Shown here: positions 51,044-60,166 of the stretch, in pieces
How the letters are laid out: each line of letters opens with the position of its first letter
Position numbering within the stretch: the first letter of the stretch is position 1
Assembly: GCA_024398135.1 (NCBI GenBank)
Contig: CP073750.1
Span: forward strand, 1,054,001-1,118,000
DNA length: 64,000 nucleotides
Source of the DNA: a bacterium SCSIO 12643
Lineage (GTDB): Bacteria; Bacteroidota; Bacteroidia; Flavobacteriales_G; Salibacteraceae
Direction: 5' to 3'
The notes under the pieces: generated by a model
Seen by the model: the letters and a program-made list of their open reading frames with translations, nothing else
Told to the model about the DNA's origin: nothing
Databases searched by the model: none
Translations under genes and position numbers: made by a program

Positions 51044-52384
51044 ATGGAAAAAGTAGTAATTGTTGGCGCAGGATTAGTCGGGTCATTATGGGCTGTATAT
51101 TTATCTAAAGCAGGATATAACGTTACCATTTATGAACGTAGACCAGATATTAGACGCGCTGATATTTCTGCGGGAAAATCTATTAACCTTGCTCTTTCTA
51201 CCAGAGGTTGGAAAGCTCTTGATGCTGTGGGTATCGGAGATGAAGTAAGAAAAATGGCTATTCCAATGACTGGCAGAATCATGCATGATTTAAATGGTAA
51301 TTTAACTTATCAACCGTATGGTAAAGAAGGGCAAGCCATTTACTCCATCTCGAGAGGTGGAGCCAATGCTAAGATGATGGATTTAGCTGAATCTCATGGA
51401 AATGCAAAAATCCATTACAACATGCAATGTACTAATGTAGATGTTGAAAATGGAGTTATCTATTTAAAAAATACTGAAACTGGTGAAACATCTACCGATC
51501 AGGCTGATTTAATTTTCGCATGTGATGGCGCTTTTTCAGCAGTAAGATATAATGCTTTACAAAAACTAGATCGATTTGACTTCTCACAGAAATATGTAGA
51601 AGATGGATATCGAGAAATTCTATTACCTGCCAATGAAGATGGTTCTTATAAGCTAGACAAGAATGCGCTTCATATTTGGCCTCGCGGACGTTTCATGCTG
51701 ATTGCGTTAGCTAATGAAGATGGGTCTTTTACATGTACTTTGTTTATGCCTCATGAAAACGATGAAAACGCGTTTGACAAACTAAACAGTAAGGAATCTG
51801 TAGATCAATTCTTTAAATCCACATTCCCTGACTTTTACGAAATGATGCCAAATATTGCGGATGCCTGGGAAGATCATCCTCTTTCTTCTTTAGCCATAGT
51901 TCGTTGTTATCCTTGGACAGCTGGAAAAGTTGCTTTAATGGGAGACGCAGCACATGCTACCGTTCCATTCTATGGCCAGGGAATGAATGCTGGTTTTGAA
52001 GATTGTAGCATTATGTGGGAATTGATGCAAAAGCATGGCAAAGATTGGGATGCTATTTTTAAAGAGTATCAAATCTCTCGCAAGCCTAATGGTGACGCTG
52101 TTCAGGATTTATCAATTCACAATTACCATGTCATGCGCGACTTTGTAGGTGACCCAATGTTCTTATTACAGAAAAAAATTGAAGCGAAATTCTCCGCAAA
52201 TCACCCCGATAAATGGATGCCTTTATACTCTCAGGTAACATTCAGCAATATTCCATATTCTGAAGCGTTAGAAGTAGGGAAACGACAAGATGCAATCATG
52301 AAAGAAATCATGAAAACAGAAAACATTGATGAGATTTGGGATTCTGTGGAAATTGAAGAAGCTATCTTAAACGCCATTAAATAA
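51044..52384 (+). CDS. kmo: Kynurenine 3-monooxygenase
   Basis: 446 residues. The FAD-binding GAGLVGSLWA is at the N-terminus with Glu in IYERRPD. The arginine-bearing INLALSTRGW segment is typical of KMO, and the second flavin motif is LMGDAAHATVPFYGQGMNAGFEDC. It hydroxylates L-kynurenine to 3-hydroxykynurenine with NADPH and O2. The C-terminal part lacks the long transmembrane tail of eukaryotic KMO. Its stop codon overlaps the next start codon by one base, so translation is coupled. Confidence 0.93.
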   Translation: MEKVVIVGAGLVGSLWAVYLSKAGYNVTIYERRPDIRRADISAGKSINLALSTRGWKALDAVGIGDEVRKMAIPMTGRIMHDLNGNLTYQPYGKEGQAIYSISRGGANAKMMDLAESHGNAKIHYNMQCTNVDVENGVIYLKNTETGETSTDQADLIFACDGAFSAVRYNALQKLDRFDFSQKYVEDGYREILLPANEDGSYKLDKNALHIWPRGRFMLIALANEDGSFTCTLFMPHENDENAFDKLNSKESVDQFFKSTFPDFYEMMPNIADAWEDHPLSSLAIVRCYPWTAGKVALMGDAAHATVPFYGQGMNAGFEDCSIMWELMQKHGKDWDAIFKEYQISRKPNGDAVQDLSIHNYHVMRDFVGDPMFLLQKKIEAKFSANHPDKWMPLYSQVTFSNIPYSEALEVGKRQDAIMKEIMKTENIDEIWDSVEIEEAILNAIK

Positions 52385-53202
52385 TGATTCGAATAAGCCT
52401 CATATTTTTAAGCTTTTTATTCTTTTCTGCTCCAGCATGGAGTCAGAGAAAAGCATATAAAATTCAGAAAAAACAAAAGAACTACTATGAGGCTTATCCA
52501 AACCCTTTTGATTTTAGACCTACCGGATGGTTATTTGAAGGAGGTGTAACCGGAACGAAGGGTTTCGCAGATCCATCATCATTAGTTTCTGGAGATTCTA
52601 CATTTTCTTTTTCTTCAGCTATTCGTCCGGGTGTCGCCTTATCTGTTGGAAGATATCTCAGTCTTAAAAAAGGTCATAAGATCATTAAATACATTGACTA
52701 TACAGCCGGGTACAAGATGCTATGGAACCATGAAGGGCAAGACTTAAATGTGACGAATTCTTCTGCAAATCAATCCTTTTCAAACAATGCTGTTGCACAT
52801 TATGCCAGTGCGAATCTCAATTTGAATAATGTAATCAGCATAAACGATTACAATTTTATTCAAAACTCGATTGGAATTAACTTAGATTATAGATTCGCTC
52901 AGAATTTGTCAGGAGATGGTATCAATCAACAAATTGCACCCGACAAGTTTATTATTCAATTACACTATAAATTGGCGTGGGGCTTTATGATTGATAATGA
53001 CAAGGCACTTATCCCATATATTGAAATTCCAGTGTTTAATCTTACACCTTCCCAAAAGAACTTTTCTCAGTTAGATTATTTCAGTCAATCTTACCAAAGC
53101 GTAATTGTAGGAGTACGTTTAATGTTATTTAGATTGGGACAGAAAGAATGTCCGAAAGCCATAAATTACCAGGCTGATCCGAACCAAAAAAACGGATACT
53201 AA
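52384..53202 (+). CDS. Outer-membrane protein of the kynurenine operon
   Basis: 272 residues with a signal peptide (about 1-20, ending AWSQ). A Lys/Tyr-rich stretch is followed by barrel-like strands (GWLFEGGVTGTKGF, HYASANLNLNNV, SVIVGVRLMLF). No named family was recognised. It is translationally coupled to kmo (TAATG) and overlaps the convergent nucleoside kinase gene by four bases. Its linkage to the operon could mean uptake or envelope support, but that is inference only. Confidence 0.7.
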   Translation: MIRISLIFLSFLFFSAPAWSQRKAYKIQKKQKNYYEAYPNPFDFRPTGWLFEGGVTGTKGFADPSSLVSGDSTFSFSSAIRPGVALSVGRYLSLKKGHKIIKYIDYTAGYKMLWNHEGQDLNVTNSSANQSFSNNAVAHYASANLNLNNVISINDYNFIQNSIGINLDYRFAQNLSGDGINQQIAPDKFIIQLHYKLAWGFMIDNDKALIPYIEIPVFNLTPSQKNFSQLDYFSQSYQSVIVGVRLMLFRLGQKECPKAINYQADPNQKNGY

Positions 53203-53813
53203 AACAAGCCGTGTAATTCAGTGTCAATCTTGTGGATGATTAGACCTAAATCTTCCTTGTCTTCCTTGAAATTATTGTCATCCACATCAATGATCAATAA
53301 TTTACCACGGGTATAGGAATTAATCCAGGATTCGTATCTTTCATTCAAACTTTTTAAATAATCCAAACGAATAGATTCTTCATAATCTCTACCACGAGAC
53401 TGGATTTGTCTTACCAAAGTAGGAACTGAAGCACGTAAATAGATTAATAAATCTGGTGGTTGCACGAAAGAACCGATTAGGTTAAACATAGAAAAGAAAT
53501 TCTCGAAATCTCTGGTTGTCATTAAACCCATTGAATGCAAGTTCGGAGCAAAAATATATGCATCTTCATAGATCGTACGATCTTGAATAAAATCTTTGCC
53601 GCTTTCTCTAACTTTTAAAATTTGAGAAAATCTACTCGTCAGGAAATACACCTGAAGGTTGAAAGACCAACGCTGCATATCATTGTAAAAATCGTTTAGA
53701 TATGGATTTTCATCTACATCCTCAAAGTGTGGCTCCCATTTATAATGATCTGACAACAATCTGGTTAGTGTAGTTTTTCCTGATCCAATATTTCCTGATA
53801 CCGCAATATGCAT
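53199..53813 (-). CDS. Deoxynucleoside kinase
   Basis: 204 residues. The P-loop GNIGSGKTT is at residues 7-15, followed by the substrate-binding DRTIYEDAYIFA segment and an Arg-rich lid (RGRDYEE). This matches the deoxyadenosine/deoxyguanosine/thymidine-kinase-like dNK family used for nucleoside salvage in the cytoplasm. Base specificity cannot be read from sequence alone. It is a single gene converging on the kynurenine operon. Confidence 0.88.
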   Translation of the reverse strand: MHIAVSGNIGSGKTTLTRLLSDHYKWEPHFEDVDENPYLNDFYNDMQRWSFNLQVYFLTSRFSQILKVRESGKDFIQDRTIYEDAYIFAPNLHSMGLMTTRDFENFFSMFNLIGSFVQPPDLLIYLRASVPTLVRQIQSRGRDYEESIRLDYLKSLNERYESWINSYTRGKLLIIDVDDNNFKEDKEDLGLIIHKIDTELHGLF

Positions 53814-53866
53814 AATCCTTAATTTCTATTAATTTCAATATTTAAAAGGTGTCCAAATTTAAAATT

Positions 53867-54676
53867 TTACTTCACAACTATTCTATAAATCAACAACTCA
53901 TTTTGGGTAATTAATAACAATTTGTCATCATGCAGAGTAAAGTCAATGATATCAGCTTGCTCCAACTTCATTTCCGAAGTTTCAGCGGTTTTAAGATCAT
54001 ATGAAAATAATTTATTTTCTAATACGTAAAACATTTTATCCGATCTCAGCACCATTTTTTTCAATCCTACTACGGGAATTCTTTTAGTGTAACTACCATA
54101 CCAGTCAAAGACCAAAACACCTTCATTTGGATCATTTACATATAGCCACTTATTATACTCTCGAATGTAATTAGGTTCTGGCACAAAGCCCAAGATTTGA
54201 GATAGATTTCCACTTTGTGCAGTAGGTTCTAATTGTTCATCTAATCGAGTTAACTCAAAGGTGGTTTGATCAAAAATCCAAATCCCCTCATTGTACGATC
54301 TGCAAACTGCTGTCCCCTGAACATATCCAATCATATCCAATGAAACCCGGTCACCTCTTTCTGACAGCTGATTATCTATATAAATGATTTGAGACAAATC
54401 CTTAAAAAAAGTGATCATTTTTAATGCATTAGATGCATCTAATGAAGATATTTCCCCAAATGCCAATGCACTATTTTTTAACACAAAATTACCAGACTCG
54501 GTATACTTTCTGATTTCCCCACCTTTTACTAAATAGATATTTCCAATATTATCAGACTCTATAAAATCCGCCTGGATGGAAACCTTTTTTTCCAATTCCA
54601 AATATGACTCCTGACCATTAGTTTGACTAGCCAGCAAAAGCATCCATAAGCATATTTTAAAACGCCAAAATATCAT
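53867..54676 (-). CDS. Exported beta-propeller-like protein
   Basis: 269 residues with a signal peptide (ending TNGQ near residue 22). About five repeated strands of the type NIGNIYLVKGGEIRKYTESG and NKLFSYDLKTAE suggest a small beta-propeller. The start overlaps the 3' end of the GH3 gene by 20 bases, so it is translated together with it. No family name is justified; a periplasmic partner of the GH3 enzyme is only a guess. Confidence 0.65.
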   Translation of the reverse strand: MIFWRFKICLWMLLLASQTNGQESYLELEKKVSIQADFIESDNIGNIYLVKGGEIRKYTESGNFVLKNSALAFGEISSLDASNALKMITFFKDLSQIIYIDNQLSERGDRVSLDMIGYVQGTAVCRSYNEGIWIFDQTTFELTRLDEQLEPTAQSGNLSQILGFVPEPNYIREYNKWLYVNDPNEGVLVFDWYGSYTKRIPVVGLKKMVLRSDKMFYVLENKLFSYDLKTAETSEMKLEQADIIDFTLHDDKLLLITQNELLIYRIVVK

Positions 54677-56171
54677 CCATGTATTTTCTAGTATTCGACA
54701 ATCTCGGCACTTTATTCTGCCCCCCGAGTTTACCTTTCCCTTTCATCCAGTTATAAAACGTTCCCGCAGGCAATTTATGTATAATTGGTGCTTGCAAAAC
54801 AAAATCTTTATATCGCTTAGCCTCATAATCACTATTTAAAGACTTTAACGCAGTATCCAGAATTTCATTAAACTGCTCCATACTTTGAGGCGGTTTTGAA
54901 AACTCTATCGCCCATTCATGCCCGCCTCGATCTTTATCTTTCATAAAGATGGGGCAAGCCGTAAAATCAGTCATGGAAGCCTGAGTCCGATCACATGCAA
55001 TTTTAATGGCCTGTTCTGCATTTTCAACCATCAGTTCTTCCCCAAATACATTCATAAACTGCTTCGTTCTACCCGTAACTTTTATTCTAAACGGATACAG
55101 ATGCGTAAACATAATCGTATCTCCTATCTGATATCTCCATAAACCCGCATTGGTAGAAATAATCAAAGCATAATGTACTCCTACCTCTACCTCATCTAAG
55201 GTAAGCGTTTCCGGGTTTTCATCATCAAGTCTATCCAATGGTAAAAACTCGTAAAACACGCCATAATCCAGCATTAAAAGTAATCCACCATCAAAACTTT
55301 CACCATATAAATCCTGAATCCCGAAAAAACCTTCAGACGCACTATAAGTCTCCATATAATTAAGTCCCGGCAAATCAAAAATTTGATCAAACTGCTTTTT
55401 AAACGGCACAAAACTGACACCACCATGCGTATAGGTTTCTAAGTTTGGCCATACTTCACGAATGGTTTTTGCGCCTTTAATCTCTAACACCTTATTCAAT
55501 AAAACCAAAGTCCAGGAAGGCACTCCTGCCAACGTGGTGATATTCTGATCTGCGGTGCGCTCCGCCATTTTTGTAAGTTTTTCCTCCCACTCCGACATTA
55601 AAGCAATCTTCTTGGATGGAGTTCTATGTAATTCAGCCCAAATAGGTAAGTTATCAATGATAATTGAAGACAAGTCACCAGAATATGAAGCCGGATTCGT
55701 CTTATTGATTTCACTACTTCCACCCAGTACCAGGCCTCTACCCGTAAACATTTTAGAGTCAGGTTTATATTTGATATACAGGGAAATTAAATCCTTCCCA
55801 CCCTTATAATGACACGTCTCAAGCGCTTCAGGTGTTACCGGGATGAATTTACTCTTATCATTGGTTGTTCCAGATGATTTTGCAAACCATTTCGTCTCAC
55901 CCGACCATAACACATTTTGTTCCCCGTTCTTCGCACGATCAATAAAAGGTTTTAAACTATTGTAATCCTGAATTGGAACTCGATTCTTAAATTCCTGAAT
56001 TGATTTTATATCTGAATAACCGTATTTCTTTCCCCATTCCGTATTTTGGGATGTTTGAATTAGCTTGTTAAACCAATCATTTTGTACTTCAACAGGGTAT
56101 TTAATAAAAAGGTCGATTTGATGAATTCGTTTCTTCATCGCCCAAACCAATATCGAGTTTAGTATTTCCAT
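54657..56171 (-). CDS. GH3 auxin-responsive promoter family protein (acyl-amide synthetase type)
   Basis: 504 residues. It has FAKSSGTTNDKSKFIPVT (phosphate-binding loop), YMETYSASEGFFGIQ and YALIISTNAGLWRYQIGDT. The C-terminal domain contains FGEELMVENAEQAI. This is the adenylate-forming GH3 fold, which in plants conjugates acids to amino acids. The bacterial substrate is unknown. GH3 genes are widespread in Bacteroidetes. A -7-like TACATTTG lies 21 bases upstream with TTT at the -33 position. Confidence 0.85.
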   Translation of the reverse strand: MEILNSILVWAMKKRIHQIDLFIKYPVEVQNDWFNKLIQTSQNTEWGKKYGYSDIKSIQEFKNRVPIQDYNSLKPFIDRAKNGEQNVLWSGETKWFAKSSGTTNDKSKFIPVTPEALETCHYKGGKDLISLYIKYKPDSKMFTGRGLVLGGSSEINKTNPASYSGDLSSIIIDNLPIWAELHRTPSKKIALMSEWEEKLTKMAERTADQNITTLAGVPSWTLVLLNKVLEIKGAKTIREVWPNLETYTHGGVSFVPFKKQFDQIFDLPGLNYMETYSASEGFFGIQDLYGESFDGGLLLMLDYGVFYEFLPLDRLDDENPETLTLDEVEVGVHYALIISTNAGLWRYQIGDTIMFTHLYPFRIKVTGRTKQFMNVFGEELMVENAEQAIKIACDRTQASMTDFTACPIFMKDKDRGGHEWAIEFSKPPQSMEQFNEILDTALKSLNSDYEAKRYKDFVLQAPIIHKLPAGTFYNWMKGKGKLGGQNKVPRLSNTRKYMDDILAF

Positions 56172-56191
56172 TCAAAATATTTAGTGGTACA

Positions 56192-56222
56192 CAAATGTAA
56201 TCTTTGAATCTATTCTCCGAAA
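56192..56222 (-). promoter_or_regulatory. Candidate promoter of the GH3 gene
   Basis: TACATTTG (56199-56192) matches the -7 consensus. At 20 nt distance TTT (56222-56220) stands in place of TTG. Confidence 0.5.
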
Positions 56223-56279
56223 TTGTTGCTTTTTATTTTTTGTCAAACAAAAAACTATGTTTGTAACAAATAATCTAAA

Positions 56280-57503
56280 ATGAAACAAACTCTAGTTCTT
56301 TTTGCTTTTATATCCCTATGTATTTCTTCCTGTATTAAAGAAGAGCCTCCGGTTGGGCATCCACTACCTGAAGTTGTTATCATAGATGAAGACATTGTTT
56401 TAGACACCACATGGAAGGGGAACAAAGTATATCAAATTACCACAAACATCAACATTAGAAATTCTGCAACACTTACCATAGAACCAGGATGTATCATTAA
56501 GTGCGACCGTGATGTACTGATCAAAATTCCAGAATATAGTAATGGTGCCATCCATGCAGTCGGAACGAATCAGAAAAACATTATTTTCACTTCTTCAGGT
56601 AATCGTCAAGATTATAATGAATGGGGAGGCATTCAGATTTTTGAGTATTATACCGAATCTGTATTTGAAAATTGTATAATCGAACATGCCAATCATACTT
56701 TTTCTTATGGAGGAACCTTTAGCCCCAATATTTATGGTGGCGGTTCACTTGTTTGCTTAGGTCAATACATAACAATAAAGGAATGCACTTTTAGGAACGG
56801 AAATGGGGTATATATGTGTCCCATATCAAAATTTAATTCTTCCGGAATTGCTATTGGACCATCTTCCAGATTTACATCTTTTATCAATAACAACTTTGAG
56901 CTAAACGTGAGTGTTCCTTTGGTTATTGGAGCTAATTCGGTTTCAACAATTGGTGAGGGGAATAAATTCAACCCTCAGTCCGTCATCAATGTACAAGAAA
57001 ATTTGAATGAAGCAGGCTCGCATAACTGGATTAATCCTGGCATTCCATACGTACTCAATAATTACTTTTCTATTTGGGGCGTTTCTGGCAATCCTTGTAC
57101 TATGATTCTGGAACCAGGGACCGAACTCAAGTGCCCTACCGGTTTTTCTGTAGGTCAAAACTCCGGTTCCGGTGGTTTAATTGCTAATGGAACACCTGAA
57201 AACCCAATTATCTTTAGAGGAAGTTACGCAGCCGATCAAAACTCTCCTCGAGACTGGAATGGTTTATCGATAGAAAACCTAAATTCCGATGGAGTTGTAT
57301 TAAATCACTGTGTGGTTACAAATGGAGGGAAATATAGAGGTAACATTTACATTGGCAGCTCTATTGTAACTCCAATAACCATATCCAATTGTGAAATTAA
57401 AAACTCGTATAAATTTGGCATTTTTAAAGAACAGTTTGCCACAGAACCTATCCTTTTAAACAACACTTTTAAAAATAATGCCAGTGGCGACAAAAACTGG
57501 TAA
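56280..57503 (+). CDS. Right-handed beta-helix lipoprotein
   Basis: 407 residues. The lipoprotein signal has lipobox ISSC (Cys17). A beta-helix repeat region follows, with hydrophobic stacks such as NINIRNSATLTIEPG, FENCIIEHANHTF and NCEIKNSYKFGI, similar in fold to the pectate-lyase/NosD class. No catalytic residues were recognised, so carbohydrate binding is a suggestion only. TATGTTTG (56256-56263) could be its -7 element. Confidence 0.75.
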   Translation: MKQTLVLFAFISLCISSCIKEEPPVGHPLPEVVIIDEDIVLDTTWKGNKVYQITTNINIRNSATLTIEPGCIIKCDRDVLIKIPEYSNGAIHAVGTNQKNIIFTSSGNRQDYNEWGGIQIFEYYTESVFENCIIEHANHTFSYGGTFSPNIYGGGSLVCLGQYITIKECTFRNGNGVYMCPISKFNSSGIAIGPSSRFTSFINNNFELNVSVPLVIGANSVSTIGEGNKFNPQSVINVQENLNEAGSHNWINPGIPYVLNNYFSIWGVSGNPCTMILEPGTELKCPTGFSVGQNSGSGGLIANGTPENPIIFRGSYAADQNSPRDWNGLSIENLNSDGVVLNHCVVTNGGKYRGNIYIGSSIVTPITISNCEIKNSYKFGIFKEQFATEPILLNNTFKNNASGDKNW

Positions 57504-57544
57504 TCCTAACTGGTTTTACATCTCATCTATTTCATAAAACGCAT

Positions 57545-57552
57545 TACTTTTG
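57545..57552 (+). promoter_or_regulatory. Candidate -7 element for recG
   Basis: TACTTTTG, 20 bases before the TTG start codon. No matching -33 TTG was found. Confidence 0.4.
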
Positions 57553-57571
57553 GATTCAAACGAAATAGCAT

Positions 57572-59671
57572 TTGAATCCACTTCAAACCAAAATAGAATT
57601 CTTAAAAGGTGTCGGACCTAAACGCGCTTTATTATTAAATAAAGAACTAGGTATTTTCACATTTGGGGATTTACTATTTCATTTTCCTTTTCGTTATGTA
57701 GATCGATCAAAATTTCATCCGGTAAGTGCGGCAAATCAGGATCAGGCGTTTATGCAATTCAAAGGACGTTTACGCAAGATCAAAAAAATTGGTCAGACCA
57801 GAAAAATGAGATTAACAGCTGAGTTCTATGATGCTTCAGGAAGTATTGAACTGGTTTGGTTTAAAGGAATTAAATGGGTTGAACCTAAACTAGATACGGA
57901 TAGTGAATTTGTTTTGTTCGGGAAACCTACCCGATTCAACGGAAAATACAATATTGCGCACCCTGAACTCGAGTTAGCCAGTACGGCAAAAGTCACACAA
58001 GGACGTGCATTACAACCGATATATCACACAACTGAAAAACTGTCAAACAAAAACCTCCATTCCAAAGCTCTTGAAAAACTGGTCTATACTTTAACACAAC
58101 AAATCCAGGTTAACATTCCTGAAAATCTGACTCCGGATTTGGCAAAAAAATGGAATTTAATCCCCAGGAATCGCGCCCTGTTTGAAGTTCATTTTCCAAG
58201 TAATGCCGAATATTTAAAGCTCGCCAGATATCGATTAAAATTTGAAGAATTGTTTTTTATGCAACTTCAAATTTTAAGGTTTAAAAACTTCAGAAAATCC
58301 GAGCGTAAAGGCTTTATATTTGGACAAGTTGGCCCATATTTCAAGAAATTCTATGATGAAGTTCTCCCTTTCGATCTGACTGGTGCACAGAAAAGAGTTA
58401 TAAAAGAAATTCGTGCTGATGTCAAAAGTGGAGATCAGATGAATCGCCTATTACAAGGTGATGTTGGAAGTGGTAAAACCATCGTAGCAGTTCTTACCAT
58501 CTTATTGGCCATCGACAATGGGTTTCAAGCTGCTTTGATGGCTCCAACAGAAATTTTGGCTACACAGCATTATGAAGGGGTATCTGAATTGCTAGACAAA
58601 GTAGGTATCAAAACAACACTTCTTACAGGCTCAACTAAAGCAAAAGCCAGAACACCAATGCTCGAACAGCTCAAAAATGGCGAGATCGAGGTAATCATTG
58701 GCACACATGCTTTACTAGAAGATCGGGTTCAATTTAAAAATCTTGGGGTAGTCATTATTGACGAACAGCATCGTTTTGGAGTCGCTCAGAGATCGCGCAT
58801 GTGGGCTAAAAGCAAAGTTCCTCCACATATTCTTATTATGTCGGCCACTCCAATTCCTCGAACATTGGCCATGTCATTTTATGGTGACCTGGATGTGAGT
58901 ATTATCGATGAATTGCCTCCGGGTAGAAAACCTATCCAAACCATTCATAAATATGATGCAAACCGTTTGGGAATTTTTGGTTTTATCCGAAAACAAATTC
59001 AAATTGGACGACAGATTTATATTGTATATCCACTAATTGAAGAATCTGAACATTTCCAATATAAGGATTTGATGGATGGATTTGAATCTATATCCAGAGA
59101 GTTCCCTCCGCCACAGTTTCAGGTTTCCATTGTACATGGTAAAATGAAACCTGCGGATAAAGATTTAGAAATGCAGCGTTTTGTGAATGGTCAAACGCAT
59201 ATCATGGTGGCAACCACGGTCATCGAAGTAGGTGTTAATGTCCCAAATGCCTCTGTTATGATTATTGAAAGTGCAGAGAAATTCGGGCTGGCACAGTTAC
59301 ATCAACTTCGAGGTCGTGTAGGTCGAGGTGCCGAACAGTCTTATTGCATTTTGATCACAGACTACAAACTTTCTTCTGAAGCCCGAACCCGTATTGAAAC
59401 CATGGTACGTACCAATGATGGATTTGAAGTAGCAGAAGCCGATCTTAACCTTCGAGGTCCGGGAAACATTATGGGCACACAACAAAGTGGAATTTTAGAC
59501 TTTGCAATTGCTGATTTAGCCAAAGACGGAAAAATCTTAAAAGTCGCCAGGGAAGCAGCTATATCCGTTTTGGAACAAGATCCTAATTTAGAGTTACCTC
59601 AACACCATAATCTTAGAAGGCACTTCATCTCATATGTAAAGAAGCATCCAAATTGGGGTAATATTTCTTAA
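57572..59671 (+). CDS. recG: ATP-dependent DNA helicase RecG (TTG start)
   Basis: 699 residues. An N-terminal wedge/OB domain is followed by Walker A GDVGSGKT (near residue 298), the DEQH box (IIDEQHRFG), MSATPIPRT and the C-terminal helicase domain with QLRGRVGRG. RecG remodels stalled replication forks and Holliday junctions. The start must be TTG at 57572: an in-frame TAG sits at 57566-57568 and no ATG occurs before codon 61. The resulting NPLQTKIEFLKGVGPK start matches related RecG proteins. Confidence 0.93.
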   Translation: MNPLQTKIEFLKGVGPKRALLLNKELGIFTFGDLLFHFPFRYVDRSKFHPVSAANQDQAFMQFKGRLRKIKKIGQTRKMRLTAEFYDASGSIELVWFKGIKWVEPKLDTDSEFVLFGKPTRFNGKYNIAHPELELASTAKVTQGRALQPIYHTTEKLSNKNLHSKALEKLVYTLTQQIQVNIPENLTPDLAKKWNLIPRNRALFEVHFPSNAEYLKLARYRLKFEELFFMQLQILRFKNFRKSERKGFIFGQVGPYFKKFYDEVLPFDLTGAQKRVIKEIRADVKSGDQMNRLLQGDVGSGKTIVAVLTILLAIDNGFQAALMAPTEILATQHYEGVSELLDKVGIKTTLLTGSTKAKARTPMLEQLKNGEIEVIIGTHALLEDRVQFKNLGVVIIDEQHRFGVAQRSRMWAKSKVPPHILIMSATPIPRTLAMSFYGDLDVSIIDELPPGRKPIQTIHKYDANRLGIFGFIRKQIQIGRQIYIVYPLIEESEHFQYKDLMDGFESISREFPPPQFQVSIVHGKMKPADKDLEMQRFVNGQTHIMVATTVIEVGVNVPNASVMIIESAEKFGLAQLHQLRGRVGRGAEQSYCILITDYKLSSEARTRIETMVRTNDGFEVAEADLNLRGPGNIMGTQQSGILDFAIADLAKDGKILKVAREAAISVLEQDPNLELPQHHNLRRHFISYVKKHPNWGNIS

Positions 59672-59676
59672 AAAAG

Positions 59677-59709
59677 GGCTCCCATAATTAATTTACGGAA
59701 CCCCTTTCT
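59677..59709. terminator. Weak hairpin after recG
   Basis: Imperfect stem with AAAGGG-CTCC on one side and GGA-ACCCCTTT on the other, around an A/T-rich loop. A T-rich tail makes it a plausible terminator for recG and for the converging lipoprotein gene, but the pairing is not clean. Confidence 0.4.
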
Positions 59710-59713
59710 CATT

Positions 59714-60166
59714 TTAATTTCTTCGCATTTTCACACCTTCATTATTGAAATCATCCACCATCAGTTTTTGATTTTTACCATTGACATCGTAAAAAACTTC
59801 AATAGTCAGTTTTTCCGAATTAGACACCTCCTTTTTGATAGCTTTAGATGTATTCAAATAGACCGAAAATGTAGTCTGATCTACCGAATTTTTCAAGGTC
59901 TTACGTAATTCTTCATCATTTAAAACAATATCGTTATAGTAATAGTCATGCCCTTCATACCCATAGACTATCGCTTTTGTCACATGAATAGAGTCGTGCT
60001 TCGCCTTATTGAATACCAGAATAAATTCAGTGAACATTTCTTGCCCCTGATGACCCGGGCGAACTACTTTGTAAGAAGCAGTGCCCACCGTTAACGGAGA
60101 CTTGCATGAAAAAACTAATAGCGTAATTAACCCCATTAAAAAAGAGCTTTTTTTAGTTCTACTCAT
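59714..60166 (-). CDS. Small lipoprotein of unknown function
   Basis: 150 residues from the ATG at 60166. A longer frame beginning at 60250 runs into the upstream gene and is unlikely. The lipoprotein signal MSRTKKSSFLMGLITLLVFSC has its lipobox cysteine at residue 21. The mature part mixes strands and Lys/Glu-rich turns, with no family recognised. The start overlaps the end of the preceding Asp-box gene by eight bases, indicating translational coupling. Confidence 0.75.
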   Translation of the reverse strand: MSRTKKSSFLMGLITLLVFSCKSPLTVGTASYKVVRPGHQGQEMFTEFILVFNKAKHDSIHVTKAIVYGYEGHDYYYNDIVLNDEELRKTLKNSVDQTTFSVYLNTSKAIKKEVSNSEKLTIEVFYDVNGKNQKLMVDDFNNEGVKMRRN

